Assembly: GCA_045539515.1 (NCBI GenBank)
Contig: JAZQFN010000022.1
Location: 62,001-126,000, forward strand
Length of the DNA: 64,000 bases
From: RGIG8748 sp045539515
GTDB taxonomy: Bacteria; Bacillota; Clostridia; UMGS1810
Direction of reading: 5' to 3'
Shown here: in pieces, positions 44,310 to 52,708 of the stretch
How positions within the stretch are numbered: position 1 is the stretch's first letter
Layout of the letters: each line of letters begins with the position of its first letter
The notes under the pieces: generated by a model
Told to the model about the DNA's origin: nothing
Database searches by the model: none
What the model saw: only the letters and a program-made list of their open reading frames with translations
Made by a program: the position numbers and the translations under genes

Positions 44310-45692
44310 TCAGCAAAGATTATTAACTGTTCTCGGATAAGGGAGAACATCGCGGATATTACCCATACCGGTAAGGTACATAACAGCTCTCTCAAAGCCC
44401 AGACCAAAGCCTGCGTGCTTTGTACCGCCGTATTTTCTGAGGTCAAGATAATGAGCATAATCCGCCTCGTTAAGACCCAGTTCTGCCATTCTGGCAGTAA
44501 GAATATCCAAACGTTCTTCTCTCTGGCTTCCGCCTATTATTTCACCAATTCCGGGTACAAGACAGTCCATAGCCGCAACCGTCTTACCATCGTCATTAAG
44601 ACGCATATAGAAAGCTTTGATTTCCTTTGGGTAATCAGTAACAAATACAGGTTTCTTGAAGACTTCTTCTGTAAGGTATCTTTCGTGTTCAGTCTGAAGG
44701 TCCATACCCCACTTTACGGGATATTCAAATTTCTTTCCGCTCTTTTCAAGAATCTCAATTGCTTCTGTATATGTTACATGCCCAAAATCGCTGGCAAGAA
44801 TACCATTAAGTCTTTCAAGAAGTCCCTTGTCCATAAACTTATTAAAGAATTCCATTTCTTCGGGTGCATTATCAAGAACATATTTAATTACAAACTTAAG
44901 CATATCTTCCGCAAGACGCATATCGTCATTTAAGTCAGCAAAAGCAATTTCCGGTTCAATCATCCAGAATTCCGCAGCATGTCTTGCAGTATTGGAGTTC
45001 TCAGCTCTGAATGTAGGACCAAAGGTATAAATATCGCCAAATGCCATTGAAAAGGTTTCACCCTCAAGCTGACCGGAAACAGTAAGCGATGTTTCTGTCT
45101 TAAAGAAATCCTGAGTATAATCCACAGTTCCGTCCTCGTTTTTGGGAAGCTCATTTAAATCCATGGTTGTTACTCGGAACATCTCTCCTGCACCTTCGCA
45201 GTCAGAGCCTGTTATGATTGGAGTGTGCACATAAACAAATCCTCTTTCGTTAAAGAACTTGTGAATTGCATAAGCAATAAGCGAACGTACTCTGAACACT
45301 GCCGAGAATGTATTTGTTCTGGCTCTAAGATGAGGAATGGTTCTCAAGAACTCCATAGAGTGTCTTTTAGGCTGAAGAGGATAATCCGGCGTACTTGTGC
45401 CCTCAACAACAATTTCTGTAGCTTTAATTTCAAAGGCCTGTTTTGCATCGGGAGTAACAACCAATGTACCTTTAACCCTGATAGCAGCACCAATATTGAG
45501 CTTACAGATATCAGCAAAATTGTCAAGCTTCTCATCCTCAAAAACTACCTGAACGGTTTTAAAGAAAGAACCGTCATTAAGTTCAATGAATCCGAACACC
45601 TTGGAATCTCTTAAATTTCTGACCCAACCGTTAACAAAAATTTCTTTTCCGTCAAGAGCTGAATATGTATTGTATAATTCTTTAATCTTCAT
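44310..45692 (-). CDS. asnS: Asparaginyl-tRNA synthetase
   Basis: This 460-aa class IIb aminoacyl-tRNA synthetase has an N-terminal OB-fold anticodon domain (V-N-G-W-V-R-N-L-R-D-S-K) and motif 2 F-R-A-E-N-S-N-T-x-R-H-A-A-E-F-W-M-I-E-P-E. Motif 3 is G-F-G-L-G-F-E-R-A-V-M-Y-L-T-G-M. The signature separating AsnRS from AspRS is seen in G-S-Q-R-E-E-R. ATG 45692 follows AGAGGTGTAA. It follows asnA by 20 bases, pairing asparagine synthesis with charging. No T-box leader is visible. Confidence 0.96.
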   Translation of the reverse strand: MKIKELYNTYSALDGKEIFVNGWVRNLRDSKVFGFIELNDGSFFKTVQVVFEDEKLDNFADICKLNIGAAIRVKGTLVVTPDAKQAFEIKATEIVVEGTSTPDYPLQPKRHSMEFLRTIPHLRARTNTFSAVFRVRSLIAYAIHKFFNERGFVYVHTPIITGSDCEGAGEMFRVTTMDLNELPKNEDGTVDYTQDFFKTETSLTVSGQLEGETFSMAFGDIYTFGPTFRAENSNTARHAAEFWMIEPEIAFADLNDDMRLAEDMLKFVIKYVLDNAPEEMEFFNKFMDKGLLERLNGILASDFGHVTYTEAIEILEKSGKKFEYPVKWGMDLQTEHERYLTEEVFKKPVFVTDYPKEIKAFYMRLNDDGKTVAAMDCLVPGIGEIIGGSQREERLDILTARMAELGLNEADYAHYLDLRKYGGTKHAGFGLGFERAVMYLTGMGNIRDVLPYPRTVNNLC

Positions 45693-45712
45693 ACTTTACA
45701 CCTCTGTATTTT

Positions 45713-46720
45713 CTATAATAACGGTATTCCCGCTTTTTCGCAATTTATCAAAGTTTCATTATCCCATATACTTACTTGAACCTCACCAATATGTGCGCAA
45801 CCCATCATAAGCATACAAAGTCTTGACTGACCGATTCCACCGCCTATGGTAAGAGGAAGTTCATCATTCAAAAGCATTCTGTGAAACTCCAGACTTCTTC
45901 TTTCATTGCAACCGGATAAGGTAAGCTGCCTGTCAAGAGCCTCGGCATCTACGCGGATACCCATGGAAGAAATTTCCACTGCCATATCAAGAGTATCGTT
46001 CCAGAAGAATATATCGCCGTTTAAATTCCAGTCATCGTAATCGGGTGCTCTGCCATCGTGAGGCTTTCCGGATTTAAGTGCTCCGCCAATCTGCATAATA
46101 AAGGCAGTTCTATGTTCTTTGACATAGGCATTTTCTCTTTCCTTTGCTGTCATTTCAGGATACATATCTTCAAGCTCCTGCGTAGTTACAAAAGAAACCT
46201 CCGAAGAAAGTTTAGCATCAAGAGTCGGATAATGAACCTTAAGGCGGTCATTAGTATCACAAATAGCCTTAACTATTTCTCTCACAACAAGTTTTAAATA
46301 TTCAACCGTACGGGACTCGCGGGTTATGATCTTCTCCCAATCCCACTGGTCAACATATATAGAATGAAGATTATCCAGTTCCTCATCGCGGCGGATAGCG
46401 TTCATATCTGTATACAAACCGTTACCAACGCTGAAATCATACCTTTTAAGAGCTAATCTCTTCCACTTTGCAAGCGAATGAACAATCTGGGCATCAGCAC
46501 CTACTGCAGGCACATCGAAGGAAACAGGTCTTTCCACACCGCTCAGATTATCATTAAGACCGGAAGCCTCCGTAACAAAAAGCGGTGCTGAAACACGCTT
46601 TAAATTAAGTGCAGAAGCAAATTCTTCCTGAAAAGTCTGCTTAATATATGCGATGGCTCTTTGAGTATCGTATCTATCAAGTTGCGGTTTATAACCTTCG
46701 GGTACATATAACTTATTCAT
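45713..46720 (-). CDS. asnA: Aspartate-ammonia ligase (asparagine synthetase A)
   Basis: This 335-aa ammonia-dependent asparagine synthetase resembles class II aminoacyl-tRNA synthetase cores. Conserved blocks are G-L-N-D-N-L-S-G-V-E-R-P-V-S-F, Y-T-D-M-N-A-I-R-R-D-E, V-D-Q-W-D-W-E and the C-terminal G-G-G-I-G-Q-S-R-L-C-M. It uses free NH4+, not glutamine. ATG 46720 follows GGAGGAAAAGG. It is first in an asnA-asnS transcription unit. Confidence 0.96.
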   Translation of the reverse strand: MNKLYVPEGYKPQLDRYDTQRAIAYIKQTFQEEFASALNLKRVSAPLFVTEASGLNDNLSGVERPVSFDVPAVGADAQIVHSLAKWKRLALKRYDFSVGNGLYTDMNAIRRDEELDNLHSIYVDQWDWEKIITRESRTVEYLKLVVREIVKAICDTNDRLKVHYPTLDAKLSSEVSFVTTQELEDMYPEMTAKERENAYVKEHRTAFIMQIGGALKSGKPHDGRAPDYDDWNLNGDIFFWNDTLDMAVEISSMGIRVDAEALDRQLTLSGCNERRSLEFHRMLLNDELPLTIGGGIGQSRLCMLMMGCAHIGEVQVSIWDNETLINCEKAGIPLL

Positions 46721-46752
46721 ACCTTTTCCTCCTTTACATTAATAACTTAATT

Positions 46753-46782
46753 ATTATACACTATTTATTAAGCAAAAGTCAA
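46753..46782 (-). promoter_or_regulatory. Promoter of asnA-asnS
   Basis: Minus strand TTGACT (46777-46782), an 18-base spacer, TATAAT (46753-46758), 33 bases upstream of asnA. Confidence 0.7.
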
Positions 46783-46869
46783 TCATTTTGAAAAATATGT
46801 TTCTGAAAACTATTTATTTGGGGTTTTCTTTGTTTTTTATTGTTTTGTTTTTATTTTTGTTAGTTTTTC

Positions 46870-46898
46870 TTGACTTTCTGTCTTTTTTGTAATACAAT
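46870..46898 (+). promoter_or_regulatory. Promoter upstream of the BMC locus, with a palindrome over the -10
   Basis: TTGACT (46870-46875), a 17-base spacer, TACAAT (46893-46898), 32 bases before the HAD gene that precedes the glycyl-radical enzyme. The palindrome TTGTAATACAA (46887-46897) covers the -10 box and could bind a regulator. No match is claimed to the operator at 51828-51846. Confidence 0.65.
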
Positions 46899-46929
46899 TA
46901 TTGTAGGTGATTATACGGAGAAATATTTT

Positions 46930-47634
46930 ATGAAACTAATAGTATCAGATTTAGACGGCACGTTACTTAACAAAAACGAAACTGTCATTAATAAAAACAT
47001 TAAAAATTCAATATATAAAATTCTCCAAAGCGGTAATGTTTTTTCCGTTGCTTCCGGTAGAAACTATATTGAGCTTAAACATTTGTTTCCGGAATTTGAA
47101 AATGACATTTATTTCATATGTAATGATGGTACTCTTGGCGTATACAAAGAAAACACATTCTTTGATATGCCTATGAATAAAGATATGTTTAAAGATTTTC
47201 GTGAATATACCGCCCACGCCAAGTACATTACATATGTAAAATCAGACAACGCTCTTTTTGTAAGAAAAATAATGAAGCAATATTTCAGCCATGTTGTAAT
47301 GATTGATTCAATTTCCGACATAAAAGAAAACATTTATAAGATATCGGATTTTGATAAAAACATCTCCTGTTCACTTCCCGTTGTTTACAAGGACAACAAA
47401 ATGAATGAGTACATTACAGAAAACGCTGACAAAGCGCTGGCAGTAAAACAACTTATTAAATTGTTAAAAATCCCAATTGCTGACGCATATGCCTTTGGTG
47501 ACAATGTCAATGATATAGGGATGTTTAGTGTTTGCGGTTCATCCTATGCAGTAGCAAATGCTCTGCCTATAGTAAAAAGCAGCGCTGACAAAATCGTCCA
47601 AAATATTGAAGAGGAATTTCTACGTATTATATAA
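46930..47634 (+). CDS. Cof-type HAD phosphatase at the head of the BMC operon
   Basis: This 234-aa HAD subfamily IIB hydrolase has motif I V-S-D-L-D-G-T-L-L-N with nucleophile Asp, S-G-R near residue 43, a C2-type cap (about 80-165), a Lys in D-K-A-L-A-V-K-Q-L, and motif IV A-F-G-D-N-V-N-D-I-G-M-F. It is somewhat shorter than the usual 260-280 aa. ATG 46930 follows CGGAGAAAT; 60 extra upstream bases in frame would cover the promoter. It ends 24 bases before the diol dehydratase gene and shares its promoter, which suggests a role with sugar phosphates of that pathway. The substrate is not known. Confidence 0.8.
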   Translation: MKLIVSDLDGTLLNKNETVINKNIKNSIYKILQSGNVFSVASGRNYIELKHLFPEFENDIYFICNDGTLGVYKENTFFDMPMNKDMFKDFREYTAHAKYITYVKSDNALFVRKIMKQYFSHVVMIDSISDIKENIYKISDFDKNISCSLPVVYKDNKMNEYITENADKALAVKQLIKLLKIPIADAYAFGDNVNDIGMFSVCGSSYAVANALPIVKSSADKIVQNIEEEFLRII

Positions 47635-47658
47635 ACTCACATATCGGAGGAAAAGAAT

Positions 47659-50178
47659 ATGAAATTTTATAATTTTAAAGAAATTGCAAAAAGCCCCAGA
47701 ATAGAGAAATTAAAAACGGCTTTGTTTGAAAAAATGCCAGAAATCGAAGCCGACAGAGCTGTCCTTCTTACGGAAAGTTATAAACAAACCGAAAACCTTC
47801 CTATTATAGAAAGAAGAGCGAAGGCACTAAAACATATTCTTGAAAACATTCCAATTGTAATAAGAGATAACGAGCTTATTGTCGGAAGTGCCACAAAAGC
47901 GCCAAGAGGTTGCCAGACATTTCCCGAGTTTTCTTATAAGTGGCTTGAGGATGAGTTTGAAACCGTAGAAACAAGAAGTGCCGACCCATTCTACATTTCA
48001 AATGAAACAAAAGCAAAATTAAAAGAAACCTATACATATTGGGAAGGTAAAACCACCAGCGATCTTGCTACTTCTTTTATGTCAGAAGAAACCCTTAATG
48101 CTATTGAACATAACATATTTACACCGGGTAATTACTTTTACAACGGTGTTGGTCATGTAACAGTAAATTACGGTGAAATACTTGCTATAGGCCTTAAAGG
48201 CATTAAAGCAAAAGCTCAAAACGAATTAAAAAAATGCAATTTTGAAGATGAAGACTACATAACAAAATCCTCATTTTTAAAAGCCGTAACAGAAAGCATA
48301 GATGCTGTTATAGCCTATTCCAAACGCTACAGCAAGCTTGCAAAAGAAATGGCATCCGCACAAACTGATGCCACACGTAAAACTGAACTTATTAAAATAT
48401 CCGAAGCTTGTGATAATTCACTTGAAAACGGTGCTAAATCTTTCCACGAAGCATGCCAGGCGTTCTGGTTTATACAGATGATACTTCAGATTGAATCTTC
48501 CGGTCACTCCATATCTCCCGGACGTTTTGACCAGTACATGTATCCTTACTTTAAATCCGACCTTGACAAAGGTATTATTACCCTGGAAAGTGCTCAGGAA
48601 CTTATTGATTGCATATGGGTAAAACTCAATGACTTAAATAAAGTACGTGATGCCGCCTCTGCAGAGGGATTTGCCGGATACAGTCTTTTCCAAAATCTTA
48701 TTGCCGGAGGTCAGACACCTGAAGGACTTGATGCAACAAACGAACTTTCATTTATGTGTATATATGCTACTATGCACGTAGCGCTTCCTCAGCCGTCATT
48801 TTCAGTAAGAATCTGGAACAAAACTCCCCACAGCTTTATGTTAGCTGCAGCCAAACTTACAAGAATGGGTCTTGGACTTCCGGCTTTTTACAACGATGAA
48901 GTTATAATCCCATCACTTGTAAGCCGCGGACTTACTCTTGAAGATGCAAGAGATTACAACATAATAGGTTGTGTTGAACCACAGAAGTCAGGTAAAACCG
49001 AAGGTTGGCACGATGCCGCATTCTTTAATATGTGCCGTGTTATAGAACTTGTTTTTTCTAACGGTATGGATAAAGGTAAGCTTGTTGGCATCAGAACCGG
49101 TGAATTGTCCGAGTTTGATACCTTTGAAAAGTTCTTCAATGCATATAAAAAGCAGATGGAATATCAAATTAAGCTCCTGGTTAATGCAGACAACGCCATA
49201 GATGTTGCTCATGCCAAAAGATGCCCTCTTCCCTTCCTTTCTTCTATGATAGAAGATTGCATCGGCAGAGGTAAATCTGTACAGGAAGGCGGAGCTGTAT
49301 ACAACTTTACAGGTCCTCAGGGATTTGGTATTGCAAATATGACAGATGCAATTTATGCGATAAAAACTCTTGTATATGACCAAAAGAAGTTTACTCTTTG
49401 TCAGTTTAAAGAAGCTATGGAGAACAACTTCGGATACGGATCTTTAAGTGACGATGATGCTCAAAAAGTTACAACAGAAATAGTTAAACAGCTTTATAAC
49501 AACGGTGTAGAATTAAACGAAAAGCAAATCGCAGATGTTTATTTAAAAACAAAATCACAAAATTCCGACGGCAGATACAAAGAACTGCTCGATGCCATAG
49601 AATCACTCCCAAAATACGGAAATGATATCGAAGAAGTTGATCTTCTGGCACGTGAAGTTGCCTATACATATACCAGACCTCTTGAAACTCATAAAAATCC
49701 CAGAGGCGGTATGTATCAAGCGGGACTCTATCCTGTTTCTGCCAACGTACCCCTTGGTGCTCAGACAGGAGCAACTCCTGACGGAAGACTTGCCTTTACC
49801 CCCGTTGCAGACGGTGTATCACCTTCTGCAGGCAAAGATACTAAGGGCCCTACTGCATCATGTAATTCCGTATCAAAGCTCGATCACTTCATTGCCTCAA
49901 ACGGAACGTTATTCAATATGAAGTTCCACCCATCCGCACTTGAAGGAAACAGCGGCCTTGAAAGTTTTGCAGCGCTTGTAAGAGGATACTTTGACCAGAA
50001 AGGCAGCCACATGCAGTTTAACGTTGTAAGCCGCGAAACTCTTCTCGATGCTCAGGCTCATCCCGAAAACTATAAGAGCCTTGTGGTAAGAGTTGCAGGC
50101 TACAGTGCTTTATTTACTACACTTTCAAAATCCCTTCAGGATGATATAATAAAGAGAACCGAACAAGGTGGATTTTAA
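47659..50178 (+). CDS. B12-independent glycyl-radical diol (1,2-propanediol/glycerol) dehydratase
   Basis: This 839-aa pyruvate-formate-lyase-like enzyme is predicted to dehydrate 1,2-propanediol to propanal. The residues that define the diol-dehydratase subgroup fall at H166 (G-V-G-H-V-T-V), H283 (S-S-G-H-S-I-S-P-G-R-F), and C438 and E440 (I-I-G-C-V-E-P-Q). D452 (G-W-H-D-A-A-F-F) completes the set. These positions agree with the numbering I recall for the Roseburia inulinivorans enzyme. The glycyl-radical motif is R-V-A-G814-Y-S. No N-terminal encapsulation extension is present. ATG 47659 follows CGGAGGAAAAG. The neighbouring activase, aldolase and shell genes support propanediol from fucose/rhamnose as substrate; glycerol is an alternative. 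Confidence 0.9.
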   Translation: MKFYNFKEIAKSPRIEKLKTALFEKMPEIEADRAVLLTESYKQTENLPIIERRAKALKHILENIPIVIRDNELIVGSATKAPRGCQTFPEFSYKWLEDEFETVETRSADPFYISNETKAKLKETYTYWEGKTTSDLATSFMSEETLNAIEHNIFTPGNYFYNGVGHVTVNYGEILAIGLKGIKAKAQNELKKCNFEDEDYITKSSFLKAVTESIDAVIAYSKRYSKLAKEMASAQTDATRKTELIKISEACDNSLENGAKSFHEACQAFWFIQMILQIESSGHSISPGRFDQYMYPYFKSDLDKGIITLESAQELIDCIWVKLNDLNKVRDAASAEGFAGYSLFQNLIAGGQTPEGLDATNELSFMCIYATMHVALPQPSFSVRIWNKTPHSFMLAAAKLTRMGLGLPAFYNDEVIIPSLVSRGLTLEDARDYNIIGCVEPQKSGKTEGWHDAAFFNMCRVIELVFSNGMDKGKLVGIRTGELSEFDTFEKFFNAYKKQMEYQIKLLVNADNAIDVAHAKRCPLPFLSSMIEDCIGRGKSVQEGGAVYNFTGPQGFGIANMTDAIYAIKTLVYDQKKFTLCQFKEAMENNFGYGSLSDDDAQKVTTEIVKQLYNNGVELNEKQIADVYLKTKSQNSDGRYKELLDAIESLPKYGNDIEEVDLLAREVAYTYTRPLETHKNPRGGMYQAGLYPVSANVPLGAQTGATPDGRLAFTPVADGVSPSAGKDTKGPTASCNSVSKLDHFIASNGTLFNMKFHPSALEGNSGLESFAALVRGYFDQKGSHMQFNVVSRETLLDAQAHPENYKSLVVRVAGYSALFTTLSKSLQDDIIKRTEQGGF

Positions 50179-50963
50179 TGGATATATATAATGTAAGAGG
50201 ACGAATATTTGATATACAAAAATTTTCTGTTCACGACGGACCCGGAATAAGAACAATTGTTTTTCTTAAAGGCTGTGCTTTAAGATGCCGTTGGTGCTGT
50301 AACCCTGAATCACAATCATACGAAATTCAGGAAATGAACACAACAACCGGAACAAAAACAGTTGGCAGAGATGTAACTGTAGGTGAAATAATCGGTGAAG
50401 TATTAAAAGATCGTGCTTACTACCGACGTTCCGGCGGGGGAATAACTCTTTCCGGCGGTGAAACCCTTCTTCAGGAAGACTTCGCTTATGCACTATTTTC
50501 AGCCGCTAAAGAAAACGGACTTACTACTGCAATTGAATCTACAGGATTTGCTCCTTATAAAACAATCGAAAAGCTTCTCCCGGTTATTGATGTGTTTTTA
50601 ATGGACATCAAGCATATTAACTCTCAAAAGCATAAACAGTACACAACACAATCAAATGAGCTGATTCTGGAAAATGCATACCGCATTGCGCAAAATGCAA
50701 AAAAACTTATAATTCGCGTTCCTGTTATTCCCACATTTAACGATACTGAAGATGAAATTGAACAAATTGCGCTTTTTGTAAAGGCTCTGCCCAATGTAAA
50801 TGAAATAAATCTCTTGCCATATCATCGCTTAGGAGAAGATAAATATTCATACCTTGGCAGAGAATATACCCTTTCCGGTATTGAAACGATTTCCAAAGAA
50901 AAAATGGAAACCTTTAAATTAATATGTGAAAATTGCGGACTAAAATGTCAGATTGGAGGTTAA
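50178..50963 (+). CDS. Glycyl-radical enzyme activase (radical SAM), short form
   Basis: This 261-aa radical-SAM enzyme should install the glycyl radical on the adjacent dehydratase. The cluster motif is C-A-L-R-C-R-W-C (CxxxCxxC), preceded by H-D-G-P-G-I-R-T, followed by T-L-S-G-G-E (SAM binding). Most dehydratase activases carry an inserted domain with two further [4Fe-4S] clusters between the CxxxCxxC motif and the SGGE motif. Here that insert is absent and only about 40 non-cysteine residues are found, as in pyruvate-formate-lyase activase. The ATG overlaps the dehydratase stop codon by one base (TAATG), so the pair is translationally coupled. Confidence 0.92.
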   Translation: MDIYNVRGRIFDIQKFSVHDGPGIRTIVFLKGCALRCRWCCNPESQSYEIQEMNTTTGTKTVGRDVTVGEIIGEVLKDRAYYRRSGGGITLSGGETLLQEDFAYALFSAAKENGLTTAIESTGFAPYKTIEKLLPVIDVFLMDIKHINSQKHKQYTTQSNELILENAYRIAQNAKKLIIRVPVIPTFNDTEDEIEQIALFVKALPNVNEINLLPYHRLGEDKYSYLGREYTLSGIETISKEKMETFKLICENCGLKCQIGG

Positions 50964-50969
50964 TTAAAT

Positions 50970-51338
50970 ATGGATAACCTTTCATTAAACGATAAACTGA
51001 GAATAGTTCAGGAACTTGTTCCCGGTAAGCAGATTACCTTATTGCACATCATTGCAAATCCCGATGATGTACTGTATCAAAAACTTGGACTTGACACAAG
51101 CGAAAATTATAATAAAGGCGCAATCGGAGTTATGACTGTATCTCCAAGCGAAACTGCCATCATTGCCGGAGACATTGCCATAAAAGCATCCGGTGCCGAA
51201 ATTGGATTTGTTGACAGATTCAGCGGTACTCTGATTATTACCGGAACTGTATCCAGCGTACAAGCATCCTTTGAGGCTGTGAGCGAATATATGCAAAACA
51301 CACTCGGCTATGAAGTATGCAAAATAACAAAAACATGA
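50970..51338 (+). CDS. BMC-H shell protein, circularly permuted EutS/PduU type
   Basis: This 122-aa shell hexamer protein has the permuted BMC fold. Typical EutS/PduU blocks are R-I-V-Q-E-L-V-P-G-K-Q-I-T-L-L-H-I-I-A-N-P, then G-A-I-G-V-M-T-V-S-P-S-E-T-A and I-G-F-V-D-R-F-S-G-T-L-I-I-T-G. In known homologues the N-terminal strand forms a beta-barrel that plugs one side of the pore. It starts 7 bases after the activase and overlaps the GTPase gene by ATGA. Confidence 0.95.
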   Translation: MDNLSLNDKLRIVQELVPGKQITLLHIIANPDDVLYQKLGLDTSENYNKGAIGVMTVSPSETAIIAGDIAIKASGAEIGFVDRFSGTLIITGTVSSVQASFEAVSEYMQNTLGYEVCKITKT

Positions 51339-51772
51339 GAAATAAAAAAAGATTAATGCTTATAGGCAGAAGCGAAGCCGGAAAAACCACCCTTTCCCAA
51401 GCTCTTAAAGAAAAGCCTATTGTATACGAAAAAACCCAGTCCGTAAGTATGGACAATCTGTTAATAGATACACCCGGAGAATATATACAAACAAAAAACT
51501 TAGGAACAGCTCTCGCAATATATTCTTACGAAGCGGATGTTATCGGATTGCTTTTGGGTGCCGACGAACCATATTCACTATATAGTCCGTGTATTACAAG
51601 TATGACCACAAAAGAAGTAATCGGCATAATAACAAAAATAGACCACAAAAACGCAAATGTCTCAAACGCTGAAAATTGGTTGAAATTAGCCGGATGCAAA
51701 AAAATCTTTAAAGTTAATTCCATTGCAAGCCAAGGAATTGACGATATTAAAAAACATCTTGGATGGATTTGA
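51335..51772 (+). CDS. EutP/PduV-like small GTPase of the microcompartment
   Basis: About 145 aa with a P-loop I-G-R-S-E-A-G-K-T-T, G3 region D-T-P-G-E-Y and G4-like T-K-I-D-H, matching the EutP/PduV family, whose members associate with the outside of microcompartments. In Pdu systems PduV is linked to organelle movement. ATG 51335 overlaps the EutS-like stop as ATGA; an upstream ATG 51317 is possible. It closes the first part of the operon, since a promoter and operator follow. Confidence 0.88.
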   Translation: MRNKKRLMLIGRSEAGKTTLSQALKEKPIVYEKTQSVSMDNLLIDTPGEYIQTKNLGTALAIYSYEADVIGLLLGADEPYSLYSPCITSMTTKEVIGIITKIDHKNANVSNAENWLKLAGCKKIFKVNSIASQGIDDIKKHLGWI

Positions 51773-51822
51773 TAAAAACAAACAAAAACAAAGAAAAACT
51801 CAAAAGAAACAACATTTTTATG

Positions 51823-51851
51823 TTGACATCACATATTTGTTGTGATATTAT
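51823..51851 (+). promoter_or_regulatory. Internal BMC promoter with an operator-like inverted repeat in its spacer
   Basis: TTGACA (51823-51828), a 17-base spacer, TATTAT (51846-51851). ATCACA-N7-TGTGAT (51828-51833 and 51841-51846) lies between and touches both hexamers, a place where a repressor would block RNA polymerase. The DeoR-family regulator at 60403-61164 is a candidate. Confidence 0.65.
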
Positions 51852-51894
51852 TACATTAGTAAGTTTTAAATTTTATTATAAGGAGATATAGAAA

Positions 51895-52692
51895 ATGGTA
51901 AACGAATTCGAAATCAAAAAACAAATTTGCGAAATCGGTAAGAGAATCTACGACAGAGGCATGGTTGCTTCCAACGATGGTAATATCTCTGTTAAGATTG
52001 GCGAAAATGAATTCCTTTGCACACCTACAGGTGTAAGTAAGGGCTTTATGACACCTGACTACATCTGTAAAGTTGATGGCGAGGGAAATGTTATTTCTGC
52101 AAACGGAAACTTCCGTCCTTCTTCCGAAATCAAGATGCATATGAGAGTTTACAAACAGAGACCCGATGTTAAATCTGTTGTTCATGCTCATCCCATCTAC
52201 GCTACAAGCTTTGCAATCGCAGGTATTCCTCTTACGCAACCCATAATGCCTGAAGCTGTAATTGCATTAGGCTGTGTTCCAATTGCAGACTACGGCACAC
52301 CTTCTACAGAAGAAATTCCGGATGCAGTAGAAAAGTATTTACAGCACTTTGATGCAGTTCTTCTTGCAAACCACGGTGCTCTTTCCTACTCCGACAGTCT
52401 GTTATCTGCATACCACAAAATGGAATCCCTCGAATTTTATGCAGAGCTTCTCTATCATTCTAAGGCTCTCGGCGGACCCAAGGAACTTACAAGCAGTCAG
52501 GTTAAAAGACTTTACGAAATCAGAAAAGCTTTTGGCATGACAGGCAAGCATCCTGCTGATATCTGCCAGAATATTCACGGACAGAGTTGCCACAACTGCT
52601 CCATGGGTGTTGACTCCGCATGCTCATCCAATACTGATGTAGACCTTATTGCAGCTATAACTAAAAAAGTTATGGAAGAACTCGGCAAATAA
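51895..52692 (+). CDS. Class II (fuculose/rhamnulose-phosphate-type) aldolase with C-terminal encapsulation tail
   Basis: This 265-aa zinc aldolase of the FucA/AraD family is predicted to split a deoxyketose 1-phosphate into lactaldehyde and DHAP. Visible are N-D-G-N-I-S near residue 28, the catalytic Glu in P-S-S-E-I-K-M-H, zinc ligands in H-A-H-P and a third His in A-N-H-G-A. Beyond the core (about residue 215) is an extension with Cys at C-Q-N-I-H-G-Q-S-C-H-N-C and ending in an amphipathic helix (D-V-D-L-I-A-A-I-T-K-K-V-M-E-E-L). This matches a C-terminal encapsulation peptide. It is the first gene after the internal promoter. Confidence 0.88.
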   Translation: MVNEFEIKKQICEIGKRIYDRGMVASNDGNISVKIGENEFLCTPTGVSKGFMTPDYICKVDGEGNVISANGNFRPSSEIKMHMRVYKQRPDVKSVVHAHPIYATSFAIAGIPLTQPIMPEAVIALGCVPIADYGTPSTEEIPDAVEKYLQHFDAVLLANHGALSYSDSLLSAYHKMESLEFYAELLYHSKALGGPKELTSSQVKRLYEIRKAFGMTGKHPADICQNIHGQSCHNCSMGVDSACSSNTDVDLIAAITKKVMEELGK

Positions 52693-52708
52693 TATAAGGT
52701 GAAAATCT

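Noticed and set aside
44264..44458. 65-residue N-terminal extension of cca
   Set aside because: It crosses the asnS terminator and antisense-to-asnS-like sequence; ATG 44263 with AGGTGATA gives the normal family N-terminus.
51856..52239. 127-codon minus-strand frame over the aldolase start
   Set aside because: Antisense to a recognised aldolase and its promoter region; no family similarity and no binding site.
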